The translations under genes were made by a program, and so were the position numbers. Below are positions 26,707 through 36,148 of a stretch of DNA of 64,000 nt, one piece after another (position 1 is the first letter of the stretch; every line of letters begins with the position of its first letter). Source of the DNA: Anaerocolumna sp. AGMB13020 (lineage in GTDB: Bacteria > Bacillota > Clostridia > Lachnospirales > Lachnospiraceae). Location of the stretch: NCBI RefSeq assembly GCF_033100115.1, contig NZ_CP136910.1, forward strand, positions 1,798,001 through 1,862,000, read 5' to 3'. The notes beneath the pieces are model-generated. The model did no database searches. It was not told the origin of the DNA and worked only from the letters and a program-made list of their open reading frames with translations.

Positions 26707-29235
26707 TTACCTCCTCTCAACCAAGTAATCACTGGCCGGTACCTTAAGGGTACCGTTTACATACTCGGTATTGTTATAATTAACATAGACATTGGTTCCA
26801 TCTTCGTAAGTAGTAACATAAACGCCTTCACTCAGCTGCCTATGCTCTGTAATATATTGGTTAAAGCAATGTCCTAATTCTTTCTCATAACGGTTATATA
26901 TTTCAAGAGCCTTAGCCTTCCACCTGTCATAATCAGCGCCAAACAGGAAGGTATAATTGGAATTTTGCAGAGCAGTCGCTTCTTCCTTCATAAAGGTAAA
27001 GGATAAACCTGCACCGGCTTCTGCGCTTTTAAGCAACAGCTGCTGAAAATCCCCTGAGACATTTAAGGAAACTCCGGTATAGTCCACAAGTCCATGTATC
27101 GCCATCGTATAGAAAGGTACTGTGTAATCAATGATCTGATATCTTCCACCAGTCAGGTCCATATCTGTAATGAAATCTGCATAAGGAAGTGTATAAGCAT
27201 TACCTCCCTTTAACATAAGATTCGTACCGGCTGAGGTTATCTCTTCCATAGCCTTGACCTGGAGTTCCATGGATTTTTCTCTGTTGATTAGTTTTTTGGG
27301 ATTATAATCTGCACTTAAGCGGTATCCGGTATCCGCCAATGCCATACCGGTATCCTCAGAGGCATCTGCTATGTAATTTGCAAGATTATGCATGTACTGT
27401 ACGATCAGCTGAGGTTTCAAGAGGTAATAAGGATCCTTTAATTCATCCTCCCCATAATAAATCGGTGAAAAATCGTACAGCTTTACTACTTCCCTGCTGG
27501 CATACTTTGCAGCATCCTTATTAGCAGAGAAACCATCAAACAAACCATCTTCATAAGCATATGCCACTGCACCTTCAAGATACACCGGTACTTCCATAGA
27601 AGATGCGCTATTTAAGAATTTCCTGAAGCTGCCTTTACTGCCTAATGCACCAATTCGATCGATGGATTCTGCTGAAGTCTGCTTGATACCTCCATTCATC
27701 CAGCCTCTGTAGCGAACCGACAGATTTTTTACTCCCTCTGCTTTCAGTTCCTCAATCATACTTGTTGCTTCTTTGTATTTGGTCAAAGGCACGGGTACGG
27801 AAACCGGAAATCCCAAACGTTGTTTTACCTGATCCACAGCACCTATCAGTGTAACATTTACCGGTGTTGATTCTTCCGTCTTCTTTGTCATGTCAGGGTT
27901 TTTCTTCATCAGATAGTCCCTATAGGATTTTGCCATATCGGAGTAGGTATCTGTTTCGAGAAAACGATACCGCTGACTGATCTTACCCTCCGGTTTTTTT
28001 GCTTCATAAACCATGACAGATTTATCCGTTTTTGCAGACACACTCAGAGAAGCATAATGAAGTGTCACATAGGAGGCTCCCGCAAAATTGTAGCTGTGGT
28101 TTCTTCCACTGACATCAGCCTCGATGGAAGCCAACGTCTGATAATCCTCCAGAATGCAGAGCATGGAGCTTCCATTCTTTGAAATACCAAATACGGGGAA
28201 TGCTGCTCTGTTTTCCGTTATCAAGGAATCTCTTGGAACCGCACTGTCGATACCGTAAATTTCCGTATAATAACTGTTCTGTGCTTTCTTGCCGTTGTTG
28301 AAGTCAATAATACCGCCATTTCCTTCGGGTACCAGGATAAAACCTTTATCCTCACTGCTGCCTGCACCAAGATAGGGTAATACCTTAACTTTGGTTAAAG
28401 GATAGTTCTTCTTCCAGCCCATATTCTCAAAGGGCAGATCCACAATAAGATCTCCATCTTGCAGACGATATACCACCGTTACGTTAAAATAGGGTTTCTC
28501 AGTGGAACCTGTAGCAGAATATCTGGCCTCATCCTCCTCATAATCCTCCCTGGTATAGCCTACCTGGGCGAAGAGTTCTTCAATTTTGACCTTGAGATAT
28601 TCCTGTGTGCCATCTCTTAACACATAAACATTCTCTGTCTCTAGATCCGGGTATTTTGCCAGCAGTTCTGCTTTGTTATCCGTAGCCCGAAGATTATTGA
28701 TGTCAATCTTACGGTAATAGGTATTTACTTTTTTCTGTGAACTGCTGTCCATCTGGTTCAGAAATTCATTCATTCTGGATTCCGGCGCTGCTGCAGGAAG
28801 CAGATATGCTTTCTGGATATCACCAATGGTATAATTGACCTTGATATAGTCTTCCCCCTGCTCTATGGAGTAGAGTTTTTTCTGTATACTATAGGAAAAA
28901 TTATCAAAGATAGTTGTAATTCCAGTTTCATTGGTATATTCAATGAGCAACGTGGATTGTAGGTATTTCAGGTTCTGTGCATTTGCTTGTGTATCCTCTG
29001 CTCCGTTTTCAGGATTAGAATCCCATACCGTATTATTTTGCTTATCCATTACCTGAAAATAGGTATTTTCACCATTTAAGGTAAACTTGAGCTTTTCATC
29101 CTCCAGCGTATAGGTCTTGCTTTCCTCTCCATAGGAATAGGTGTCCATAGACTGCTCTTCTTCCTCTGTCTTGCTGCAGGCAGAGAAGGTCAGGGCCCAG
29201 ACCAGTATCATGCCCATTAATATTAAACGTTTCAT
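26707..29235 (-). CDS. DUF5696-type lipoprotein of unknown function
   Basis: An 842-residue surface lipoprotein (lipobox FSAC, Cys20) that I recognise as the DUF5696 type. The first ~400 residues look like a beta-sandwich of the kind found before glycosidase barrels (WDSNPENG, YLGAGSSEDKGFILVPEGNGG). Residues about 440-740 alternate strands and helices as in a (beta/alpha)8 barrel, with acidic residues at likely strand ends (SVRYRGWMNGG, YLEGAVAYAYEDG, MALADTGYRLSADYNP, ITDMDL). The end is a small beta domain. No catalytic residues are established. It is encoded between the YIP1/NHL genes and a permease pair, with the ribosome binding site AAGGAGGG. A glycoside-hydrolase-like or oligosaccharide-capturing role is inference. 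Confidence 0.8.
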   Translation of the reverse strand: MKRLILMGMILVWALTFSACSKTEEEEQSMDTYSYGEESKTYTLEDEKLKFTLNGENTYFQVMDKQNNTVWDSNPENGAEDTQANAQNLKYLQSTLLIEYTNETGITTIFDNFSYSIQKKLYSIEQGEDYIKVNYTIGDIQKAYLLPAAAPESRMNEFLNQMDSSSQKKVNTYYRKIDINNLRATDNKAELLAKYPDLETENVYVLRDGTQEYLKVKIEELFAQVGYTREDYEEDEARYSATGSTEKPYFNVTVVYRLQDGDLIVDLPFENMGWKKNYPLTKVKVLPYLGAGSSEDKGFILVPEGNGGIIDFNNGKKAQNSYYTEIYGIDSAVPRDSLITENRAAFPVFGISKNGSSMLCILEDYQTLASIEADVSGRNHSYNFAGASYVTLHYASLSVSAKTDKSVMVYEAKKPEGKISQRYRFLETDTYSDMAKSYRDYLMKKNPDMTKKTEESTPVNVTLIGAVDQVKQRLGFPVSVPVPLTKYKEATSMIEELKAEGVKNLSVRYRGWMNGGIKQTSAESIDRIGALGSKGSFRKFLNSASSMEVPVYLEGAVAYAYEDGLFDGFSANKDAAKYASREVVKLYDFSPIYYGEDELKDPYYLLKPQLIVQYMHNLANYIADASEDTGMALADTGYRLSADYNPKKLINREKSMELQVKAMEEITSAGTNLMLKGGNAYTLPYADFITDMDLTGGRYQIIDYTVPFYTMAIHGLVDYTGVSLNVSGDFQQLLLKSAEAGAGLSFTFMKEEATALQNSNYTFLFGADYDRWKAKALEIYNRYEKELGHCFNQYITEHRQLSEGVYVTTYEDGTNVYVNYNNTEYVNGTLKVPASDYLVERR

Positions 29236-29250
29236 TTTCAGCCCTCCTTA

Positions 29251-29913
29251 TCAGTAAAATCGGAATATAATTTCTTTGTACAAAGAAATAAAATATGCCG
29301 CCGCATCTGTTACCAAGCTGAAAAACAAAAGGAAAATAAATATGATCAATATCATACCCAGAACGGTAGCCGCAATGGTTATTAGTGTTTTCCCCAGCGT
29401 ATAATCGTGTATCATCATTACTGCGCTAATTATAAGCATACCGCACCAGATCTCTGAAAAGATGAGAATATAGGAATAAAATGCTCCTTCTTCCACTGTC
29501 ATCAGATTACTGATAAATATCATCGGAAACTGTATCAATACATAAGGAGTAAGAGCATAGCCGATCCCCATATGAATCTGTTTCATGGTACCTTTTCCGT
29601 CAAAAAGAGTGGTCAGCGCCCAATTTGCCACACAGGCCAATACAATGGGAATCAGAAATCCCAGTAAGATCTCAATAAGATTGACGTGCTCCCATATGAC
29701 CTTCATGAATAAAAAGCTGGTAAACTGCAGTCTGAAAACCCGGGTAAGCATTGCCATTGCAATAATAATATTTGCGGCTGCAACAGACCCTCTGTTTTCA
29801 TGGGTCAGGTCCCAAAACCCATCCAGTGGATGTGTAATCACATACAGGGAATAACGCAGGGTTTTAGCCGTATGCTGAAAATCAAACCGTTTTAGAAATG
29901 CGGCTGTCTTCAT
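29251..29913 (-). CDS. YIP1-family membrane protein
   Basis: About 220 residues with five predicted membrane segments, the YIP1 pattern. A short cytoplasmic N-terminus containing HPLDGFWDLTHENRGSV is followed by hydrophobic stretches starting at AANIIIAMAML. The function of bacterial YIP1 proteins is not known. The chosen ATG follows GGGAGGTAGAGGAAG and overlaps the upstream stop codon as ATGA, so it is translationally coupled to the NHL/TPR gene. It lies between that gene and DUF5696, and these three probably act together at the membrane next to two sugar permease pairs. Confidence 0.85.
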   Translation of the reverse strand: MKTAAFLKRFDFQHTAKTLRYSLYVITHPLDGFWDLTHENRGSVAAANIIIAMAMLTRVFRLQFTSFLFMKVIWEHVNLIEILLGFLIPIVLACVANWALTTLFDGKGTMKQIHMGIGYALTPYVLIQFPMIFISNLMTVEEGAFYSYILIFSEIWCGMLIISAVMMIHDYTLGKTLITIAATVLGMILIIFIFLLFFSLVTDAAAYFISLYKEIIFRFY

Positions 29914-31388
29914 TCTTCCTCTACCTCCCTTTTTATTTTTTTCACAAAACCGATGAGGGAGGGAAGTATGATTATGGTAAAGAATATGCCCACAATCCAC
30001 CCGATTTTCTCTTCGATCCATTGTTTCCGATATAGCTGGAAAGCTTTCGAATAATTTTCTTCGTCATATTTAAGCTTGAAATATTCCATGGCTTTTTTGT
30101 AGTTCCCTTGTCTTAACAGGGAACGGCCGATACCGATATAGGCCAGATCATAATTGCCGTTTTGAGTAAGTACCTCTTCCCAATAAGCAGCGGAAGTATC
30201 GTAATTTCCACGTTTGTATTCCATCAGTGCATCATTGATCAGCTGTCCGTATTGTGTAAGACTAAACACCGTAATACTTACGTTTCCGGAATCCAGGACC
30301 AGCAGATTGTTTTCCATATGCTCCAGTGCTGTGGGATAATTGAAATATCCCAGTCTGTTACCCAAGCTGCCGAAGGCATAAAGCAGGTTTCCCTGAAAAT
30401 CGTATCCAAAAATCCTTCCTCTTGTCCTGTCAATTACGAAGTAGGTATCATTGTCCATGGCCGTTGCATCGATGAATTTGGACGCTCCGGATACCCCCGC
30501 AGCATTTCCCCACATCAGGTCTCCAATAGGGGGATACTCTCCGTTTCTTACCAATATATCAGTCCCCATGGCGTTGAGCTTACGAATAGGTTTTGCCTTA
30601 TCGTTCTGCAATTCCCTTTCCTTAAAGACTGAAGTGGTACAATAAATAAATTCATCCTTATCCAGCGCCAGATTATTATATTCCGTAGGAACGAAGGTTT
30701 CCATCTGCGCTCTCTGCTCTTTGGTGGCAAATCTCTTCCAGATATAATCAATCATATTGAATTTAACTTCATTGGCTCCGATAAATCCGGAGAATTCACC
30801 TGTGTTTTTATATTCTACAAATCCCTTGTTATAATTCTTCACTAAAACCACTGCTCTGCCGGAGCTGTCTACCACAACTTTTTGAGGATAGAAGCTGGAT
30901 TCCTGGTCAACGGTTTCATCTGCCGGACGAACCAGTTCTTTCACCAGCTCCCGGTTGGCATTCAAATGAACGACTCTCTGATTCTCCGTATCACAGATAA
31001 AGAATTCTCCCTTACCGGTAACAAAAATATCCATAGGCCCTGAAAAGGTTTTGATATCCGTCTCACCGGTAAATTCTGTTATAACTTCCTTAAGCCGGTA
31101 ATCTCCGCCTGCTTTTTCAATCACTACGATCCGGTTATTTCCGGTGTCACAGACATATATCAGATTATCACGGACAAACAATCCCTGGGGGTTTAAGAAA
31201 TCACCAATTCCCAATTTATCTCCCGTTATGGAAGTATTTGCTTCGTAAGCGTCCGGGGATTCCCTGTTCAGTCCCCACCAATCATATGTATAGGTATAAT
31301 GTGTATCCTCTGCCAGTGCGGGTACAGACGGAAACAACATAATCACCATAAAGCAGAGAAGCACCAGCAAAATACATTTTCTCTTCAT
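29910..31388 (-). CDS. Membrane-anchored NHL-propeller / TPR protein
   Basis: Signal peptide ending near ALAED, then an extracellular beta-propeller built of NHL repeats (FVRDNLIYVCDTGNNRIVVI, FICDTENQRVVHLN, ENNLLVLDSGNVSITVF). TPR-like helices follow (YKRGNYDTSAAYWEEVL, LLRQGNYKKAMEYFKLKY), then a C-terminal membrane segment (IVGIFFTIIILPSLIGFV) with a short basic tail. AAGGAGGAAACA precedes the ATG. The architecture suggests a surface scaffold or ligand sensor. It follows the permease gene directly (10 bases) and its stop overlaps the YIP1 start. Function unknown. Confidence 0.87.
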   Translation of the reverse strand: MKRKCILLVLLCFMVIMLFPSVPALAEDTHYTYTYDWWGLNRESPDAYEANTSITGDKLGIGDFLNPQGLFVRDNLIYVCDTGNNRIVVIEKAGGDYRLKEVITEFTGETDIKTFSGPMDIFVTGKGEFFICDTENQRVVHLNANRELVKELVRPADETVDQESSFYPQKVVVDSSGRAVVLVKNYNKGFVEYKNTGEFSGFIGANEVKFNMIDYIWKRFATKEQRAQMETFVPTEYNNLALDKDEFIYCTTSVFKERELQNDKAKPIRKLNAMGTDILVRNGEYPPIGDLMWGNAAGVSGASKFIDATAMDNDTYFVIDRTRGRIFGYDFQGNLLYAFGSLGNRLGYFNYPTALEHMENNLLVLDSGNVSITVFSLTQYGQLINDALMEYKRGNYDTSAAYWEEVLTQNGNYDLAYIGIGRSLLRQGNYKKAMEYFKLKYDEENYSKAFQLYRKQWIEEKIGWIVGIFFTIIILPSLIGFVKKIKREVEEE

Positions 31389-31398
31389 TGTTTCCTCC

Positions 31399-32262
31399 TT
31401 AATCTTTGATGCCGGAGCTTGCCATGGTCTCGATAACATTGCTCTCTACTACGATAAAGGTCGTAATGGGTACAATCATCATAACCAGTGTAACCGCTGC
31501 TCCAACACCTGCTCTTGCAATTCCTCCGCTTACTATCTGCTGAAGTGCATAAGGTAAAGTCTTTAGTTCTTCGGAATAGATAAAATTGGAGGCCTTTATG
31601 TTCCAGAGCCCCTGTACAGATAAAATCATCAGGGTCAACCAGGCCGGTCTTACCATAGGCATTACAATTGCTCCAAAGATGGACCACTCTTTCGCACCAT
31701 CAATTTTCGCAGCTTCCAGCAGCGCATCGGGAATACCCTCCATATACTGTTTCATAAGAAAGAGTCCCATAGGAGAAGCCAGGGCAGGAATTATAACCGC
31801 CCAGGGAGAATCCACCAACCCGATCTTAGACATTACCAGATAATTAGGGATTGCTGTAACGTAACCGTTGAACATCAGGGCCGTCACGACGATACTGAAA
31901 AATACCCTGCTGCCAGGAAATCGATACTTTGCCAGTACATAGGCACCCATGGAAGAGATAATGATATGTCCGGCAGTACCCAGAACCGTTATAAAAAAGG
32001 TATTGAACAGGTACCTGGAAAAGGGTACCCAGGATTTGTTCATTATAACGAACAGATCCTGAAAATTGTCCATAGTGGGATTCTGCACAAACAGCCTTGG
32101 CGGATAGACAAAGATCTCATCCAGCGGCTTAAAAGCACTGTTTATTGCATAAACCAGAGGGAAGGCCATAAAAAGCCCGAAGAGTACCAGTACGAAATAA
32201 ATACCGAAATCCCCTCCCTTGGAACGATTAGGTTTTCGTTTAAGATGTTTTTTCATAATCAT
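31399..32262 (-). CDS. CUT1 sugar ABC transporter permease (MalG-like), second importer
   Basis: A 287-residue inner membrane component with six membrane segments and EAA loop LEAAKIDGAKEWSIFGAIVM. GGAG stands nine bases before the first ATG and AAAGGG before a second ATG two codons later, so the start is certain to within six bases. It follows the partner permease after 26 bases and the NHL/TPR gene comes next. It presumably works with the unusually large binding-protein fusion at the head of the operon. Confidence 0.93.
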   Translation of the reverse strand: MIMKKHLKRKPNRSKGGDFGIYFVLVLFGLFMAFPLVYAINSAFKPLDEIFVYPPRLFVQNPTMDNFQDLFVIMNKSWVPFSRYLFNTFFITVLGTAGHIIISSMGAYVLAKYRFPGSRVFFSIVVTALMFNGYVTAIPNYLVMSKIGLVDSPWAVIIPALASPMGLFLMKQYMEGIPDALLEAAKIDGAKEWSIFGAIVMPMVRPAWLTLMILSVQGLWNIKASNFIYSEELKTLPYALQQIVSGGIARAGVGAAVTLVMMIVPITTFIVVESNVIETMASSGIKD

Positions 32263-32288
32263 AGCCCTTTTCTCCGTTATTCATGGTA

Positions 32289-33227
32289 TTAAGTTCCTAC
32301 TCTTCTAAGCATAGCCTGAATCATTTTATTGCAAAGGATCATTACTATGAAAAGCAGTGTGGCAATTGCTGATGCATAACCCATTTCAAATCGGATGGAA
32401 CCGTAATCCACAAGGTGCGTTACCACCGTCTGGGTAGCATAATCCGTACTCGGGAATCCCGTAAGCGCAATGGGTACATCCGCCACACCAAAGGACTGGG
32501 TAATTGTCATTACAGCTCCGAACATCAACATGGGTTTCATACCGGGAAGGGTTATATACCATAATTCCTGCCAACGGTTCTTAACTCCATCAATATAACC
32601 AGCTTCATACTGTGCCTTGTCGATACCCTGGAGACCGGCAACAAAAGCCAGGAATCCAGTTCCAAGACTCATCCAGAGACTTACGATGATAACTACCATC
32701 ATCATATACTGGGGGTTGGTAAGCCACAGGATAGGGCCGCTGATAAATCCCAGTTCCATCAAAAAGGAATTGATGTAACCATAGGCATCGCCGGAGAACA
32801 TGATTGCCCAGATCAAATATACCTGCCCGGATATGGTCGGAGCATAAAAGATTACAATCGCAAAAGCTCTTAGGTATCTGGGCAGCTCATTGATGAACCA
32901 GGCAAACAGAAACGCTGCCATGTAACCAATGGGGCCGGTAATCGCAGCCAGCAGGAAGGTGTTTTTTACAGCTGTTATAAATACATCATCTGCCAGCAGA
33001 AGGTTTATATAATTCTGGAGCCCAATGAATTTTGGGGTCTCCAGAATGTTGTAATACGTAAAGCTCAGAACAAGAGAAGTTATAACCGGTACTACATAGA
33101 ACAGAATAAATAATATCGCATAGGGTGCCAGAAACAGGTAACAGGTCTTAGACTTTTTGGCCTGCTTCCAGGCTATGGACATATCTCTTTTCTTCTTTCT
33201 TAGATATTTCTTTATAAATGTTTTCAA
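32289..33227 (-). CDS. CUT1 sugar ABC transporter permease (MalF-like), second importer
   Basis: A 312-residue permease with a very basic N-terminus, six membrane segments and EAA loop YEAGYIDGVKNRWQELWYITLP. The likely start is TTG, because GGGGGAT lies six bases upstream of it; the first ATG, 15 codons later, has a weaker site. The gene starts 11 bases after the stop of the binding-protein fusion gene. It is part of the nine-gene importer/DUF5696 series. Confidence 0.9.
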   Translation of the reverse strand: MKTFIKKYLRKKKRDMSIAWKQAKKSKTCYLFLAPYAILFILFYVVPVITSLVLSFTYYNILETPKFIGLQNYINLLLADDVFITAVKNTFLLAAITGPIGYMAAFLFAWFINELPRYLRAFAIVIFYAPTISGQVYLIWAIMFSGDAYGYINSFLMELGFISGPILWLTNPQYMMMVVIIVSLWMSLGTGFLAFVAGLQGIDKAQYEAGYIDGVKNRWQELWYITLPGMKPMLMFGAVMTITQSFGVADVPIALTGFPSTDYATQTVVTHLVDYGSIRFEMGYASAIATLLFIVMILCNKMIQAMLRRVGT

Positions 33228-33238
33228 ATCTTATCCCC

Positions 33239-36148
33239 CTATCTGACAGTCAGGCCGAATTCAAGACGTTTTTTCTCAATTTCCTGATTAATGGTTGTCG
33301 TATAATCCAGAAGCGTTTCTCTTGGATCTTCATTCTTATTGAGAACCTTACGGATTGCATTGGTTATATGTCTCTGGGTATAATAGCCGCCGGCTACTTC
33401 CCTTAGTCCAACGGTCCACTGCCACTGTTCATCCAGTACATCCAGCTGACTCTTGCTCCAGGACAGCTGTTTAAAGGCTTCTACGTTGGCCGTTGCATAT
33501 CTGGCTGAAGCTCCCATGACACTTTCCATCTCCTGACCAAAGCGCACCTGGGTATCTGCACTGACCCACCATTTCATGAATTCCCAGGAATTATTCTTTG
33601 TCACCTCGTCCTCCTGCTTCAACAGCATGGTACAAAGTCCGGTAGTATGACAGGAACGGTCTATGGAGCCGTCTTCTCTTACGGTTCCGGGAATAACTGT
33701 AAAATCCCAAAGTCCTCTGATTTCCGGTGCAAATACTACAAGTGTATTAAATGTATTGTAGTCTGCTATACCAATCGGCATCTGACCCGAACGGAACAGA
33801 TTCGCGAAATCATAGATCGTCGGCAGTTTATACTGGGTAAACAGTTTTGTAAAAGTCTCAAAAGCTTTGGAACCCTGTTCTGAGTCTATCAGCGCTGTCT
33901 TGCCCTCTTCATCATAAATTACACCACCATTTTGGTAAAGCAAGGCAAAGAAGGTGGACAAATCCGGATTGGAGGAATTATTGAGTGTTCTCTCTGTTGA
34001 AGGAATGGCTACTGACATATTGTTCTGCTGTATGGTTGGCAGCATGGCTATCAGATCCTCCCAGGTATCCGGTACCTGAAGTTCCAGTTCCTCCAGAATA
34101 TCCTTGCGGTAAAATAACACATTAAAATTCTGGGTCTCCGGCAGAGCATAGATTCCGCCTTCAAAACGGTAAGGTGCATAAGCACTGGGATAAAAATCCT
34201 TTAGAACCTCCTGGTAGTCTGTGAACTGACTGATATCCTCCACCGCACTACGAAGAGCATAATTCACGGGTTCTCCCTGGCCTGCCGATATTACCACATC
34301 CGGTCCTTTCCCGGCTATTATAGCATTTAACAACGTGCCAGCTTCCACCAGCTTAACATTGACCTTAATTCCTTTTTCCGGAGTAAAGGTATCATCAATC
34401 ATTGCTTTTAATATTGTACTTTGATCACGACCGGACAGAATCCATACTTGAATGGCATCACTGTCCTTGTATACATCTCCTACCGCGTTGTAATCCGTAG
34501 TAAAGGAAGCATAGAAGGATTTCACTTCATGAACTGCTCTGCTGAAAAAGCTTTCTTTTACTTTATCCGGTTTCTCTTTTGTACCGGTTACGGTGATATA
34601 ATCAATATCCAGAGGAGCCTCACTTAAGGTGAGTATGCTGGTACCCATGGCACTGATATTTAACTTAAAAGCTGCAAATCCTACGGGGATCTTCTCCGGT
34701 TTTTTCACAAAATCCTCCAGCTGTTTGGCCAGGGTCTGTATAGAAGCTACCTGATTTGCTTTTTCCCCGGAGTATGCAACGATGTCATCCACCATCTTGT
34801 ATAGCCTTTTGCTTTCCAGATCCATGGACTCGATAATCTCCGGATATACCTTATCTATCTTATAATCTCTATACTTATCCGGCGTTGTTCCGGTCAGTAC
34901 CAGGATCTTACGGTACATGCTGTTGAGTCTGTAAACAGAATCCTGCATTTCATTGAGAATATTACCCATGTCTCCCAGGGTAACTTCCATCCGAATCGTG
35001 TGTTTTCCTTTATCGAGGTAGAATTGATAAGCATTGTTTTGTGTATCTGAGAGAGTATAGGAATTCCATTTATTACTGTAACGGAAGCCTACCTGCTCCA
35101 AATCTTCAAAGGGAATATTACCATCTATGTAGACAGAGCGGTTGGAAACAAATCCCCTGTTATAGTTCTGTCTTGCTTTTAAGGTTATGTTATAGTACCC
35201 GTCCGAAGGTACTTCGAAATCCCATTCTATCCATTGTCCCGGCACTCTCCAGGCATTGCCGCCTATCATATTGAGCCTGATCTTCGATACACTGTAGGGC
35301 TGTGTAATGGGTGAAGACCGGTCATATAATGGATACAGAGAAGGCGAAGATCTCAGGGTGGATGCTTCTCCCTGAATTATCAGCTTATAGTTTAAGGCTT
35401 CCTCTGTTTCCGCTGTTCCGGCAATGTTTTCACTGTACTGTTCATAGGTAAGATCTTCTTTGATCCCCTCCAATGTTATGGATTTAATAACAGCCGGCTC
35501 ATTTATAGCTTCAAGGCCGATGGTGTTCCTGCCTTTTTCTAAATAAAACTGATAGGGTTTAATGAAATAACCCAGATCATCCTTGAAGTAAGCTCCCGTC
35601 CAGGCCTGTTCATCCACCTGAGTGGGCCGGATGTCATTTCCCTGGTTATCTCTCTTTACCTCCTCTTCATTCTTCCATAGCCTGGTAAAGGATAAGGCAT
35701 CTGCTCCAAGAAAAGGTAACTCCCCGTTGATGTAGAACTTTCTCTCTATATCAACACCACGGGCTTTCACCGTATAATACTCCATGAAGATCTGATACAT
35801 TCCCGTCTCCGGAACATCAATCTGCCATTCCGTGTAGGAATTCTCACCGGTGTAAAGAACCTCCGGTTCTCCTTCATAATCCTTTAGAACCTCAACATCC
35901 TCACCCTTTGTATAATCTGTAATCGCTACCTCCACCTCTTTTTCAGGGTAAGCCGCTTGAGAATGCGCTTCCAGATACTTGGCATAAGTGTTGTCGCGTC
36001 CAATTCCGCCCACATCCACATCCAAATTGGGAGTATCGGAATATTTGTCTGCAAAACTGTCTTCTTTTCCCCTTGAAAAGAAAAAGAAAGCTGTTATCAC
36101 CGCACATGCCGTTACTATTCCCACTACCAACTTCAATTTCCTGCTCAT
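33239..36148 (-). CDS. Extracellular solute-binding protein fused to N-terminal beta-sandwich carbohydrate-binding-like modules
   Basis: A 969-residue anchored protein, about twice the usual size. An N-terminal membrane segment without a lipobox Cys is followed by two galactose-binding-like beta-sandwich modules (about residues 85-230 and 250-400). Both contain the pattern YQFYLEKGRNTIGLEA / YQFYLDKGKHTIRMEV and a YINGELPF / YIDGNIPF strand. A helical spacer with a third beta segment (about 400-540) follows, then a family 1 solute-binding domain from about residue 565 (IQVWILSGRDQSTILKAMI) to the end. AGGAGAGGTAATC precedes the ATG. It heads the nine-gene series and is divergent from an AraC regulator. 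Joining polysaccharide-binding modules to a transporter receptor suggests capture of long glycans next to the importer; that role is inference. Confidence 0.88.
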   Translation of the reverse strand: MSRKLKLVVGIVTACAVITAFFFFSRGKEDSFADKYSDTPNLDVDVGGIGRDNTYAKYLEAHSQAAYPEKEVEVAITDYTKGEDVEVLKDYEGEPEVLYTGENSYTEWQIDVPETGMYQIFMEYYTVKARGVDIERKFYINGELPFLGADALSFTRLWKNEEEVKRDNQGNDIRPTQVDEQAWTGAYFKDDLGYFIKPYQFYLEKGRNTIGLEAINEPAVIKSITLEGIKEDLTYEQYSENIAGTAETEEALNYKLIIQGEASTLRSSPSLYPLYDRSSPITQPYSVSKIRLNMIGGNAWRVPGQWIEWDFEVPSDGYYNITLKARQNYNRGFVSNRSVYIDGNIPFEDLEQVGFRYSNKWNSYTLSDTQNNAYQFYLDKGKHTIRMEVTLGDMGNILNEMQDSVYRLNSMYRKILVLTGTTPDKYRDYKIDKVYPEIIESMDLESKRLYKMVDDIVAYSGEKANQVASIQTLAKQLEDFVKKPEKIPVGFAAFKLNISAMGTSILTLSEAPLDIDYITVTGTKEKPDKVKESFFSRAVHEVKSFYASFTTDYNAVGDVYKDSDAIQVWILSGRDQSTILKAMIDDTFTPEKGIKVNVKLVEAGTLLNAIIAGKGPDVVISAGQGEPVNYALRSAVEDISQFTDYQEVLKDFYPSAYAPYRFEGGIYALPETQNFNVLFYRKDILEELELQVPDTWEDLIAMLPTIQQNNMSVAIPSTERTLNNSSNPDLSTFFALLYQNGGVIYDEEGKTALIDSEQGSKAFETFTKLFTQYKLPTIYDFANLFRSGQMPIGIADYNTFNTLVVFAPEIRGLWDFTVIPGTVREDGSIDRSCHTTGLCTMLLKQEDEVTKNNSWEFMKWWVSADTQVRFGQEMESVMGASARYATANVEAFKQLSWSKSQLDVLDEQWQWTVGLREVAGGYYTQRHITNAIRKVLNKNEDPRETLLDYTTTINQEIEKKRLEFGLTVR

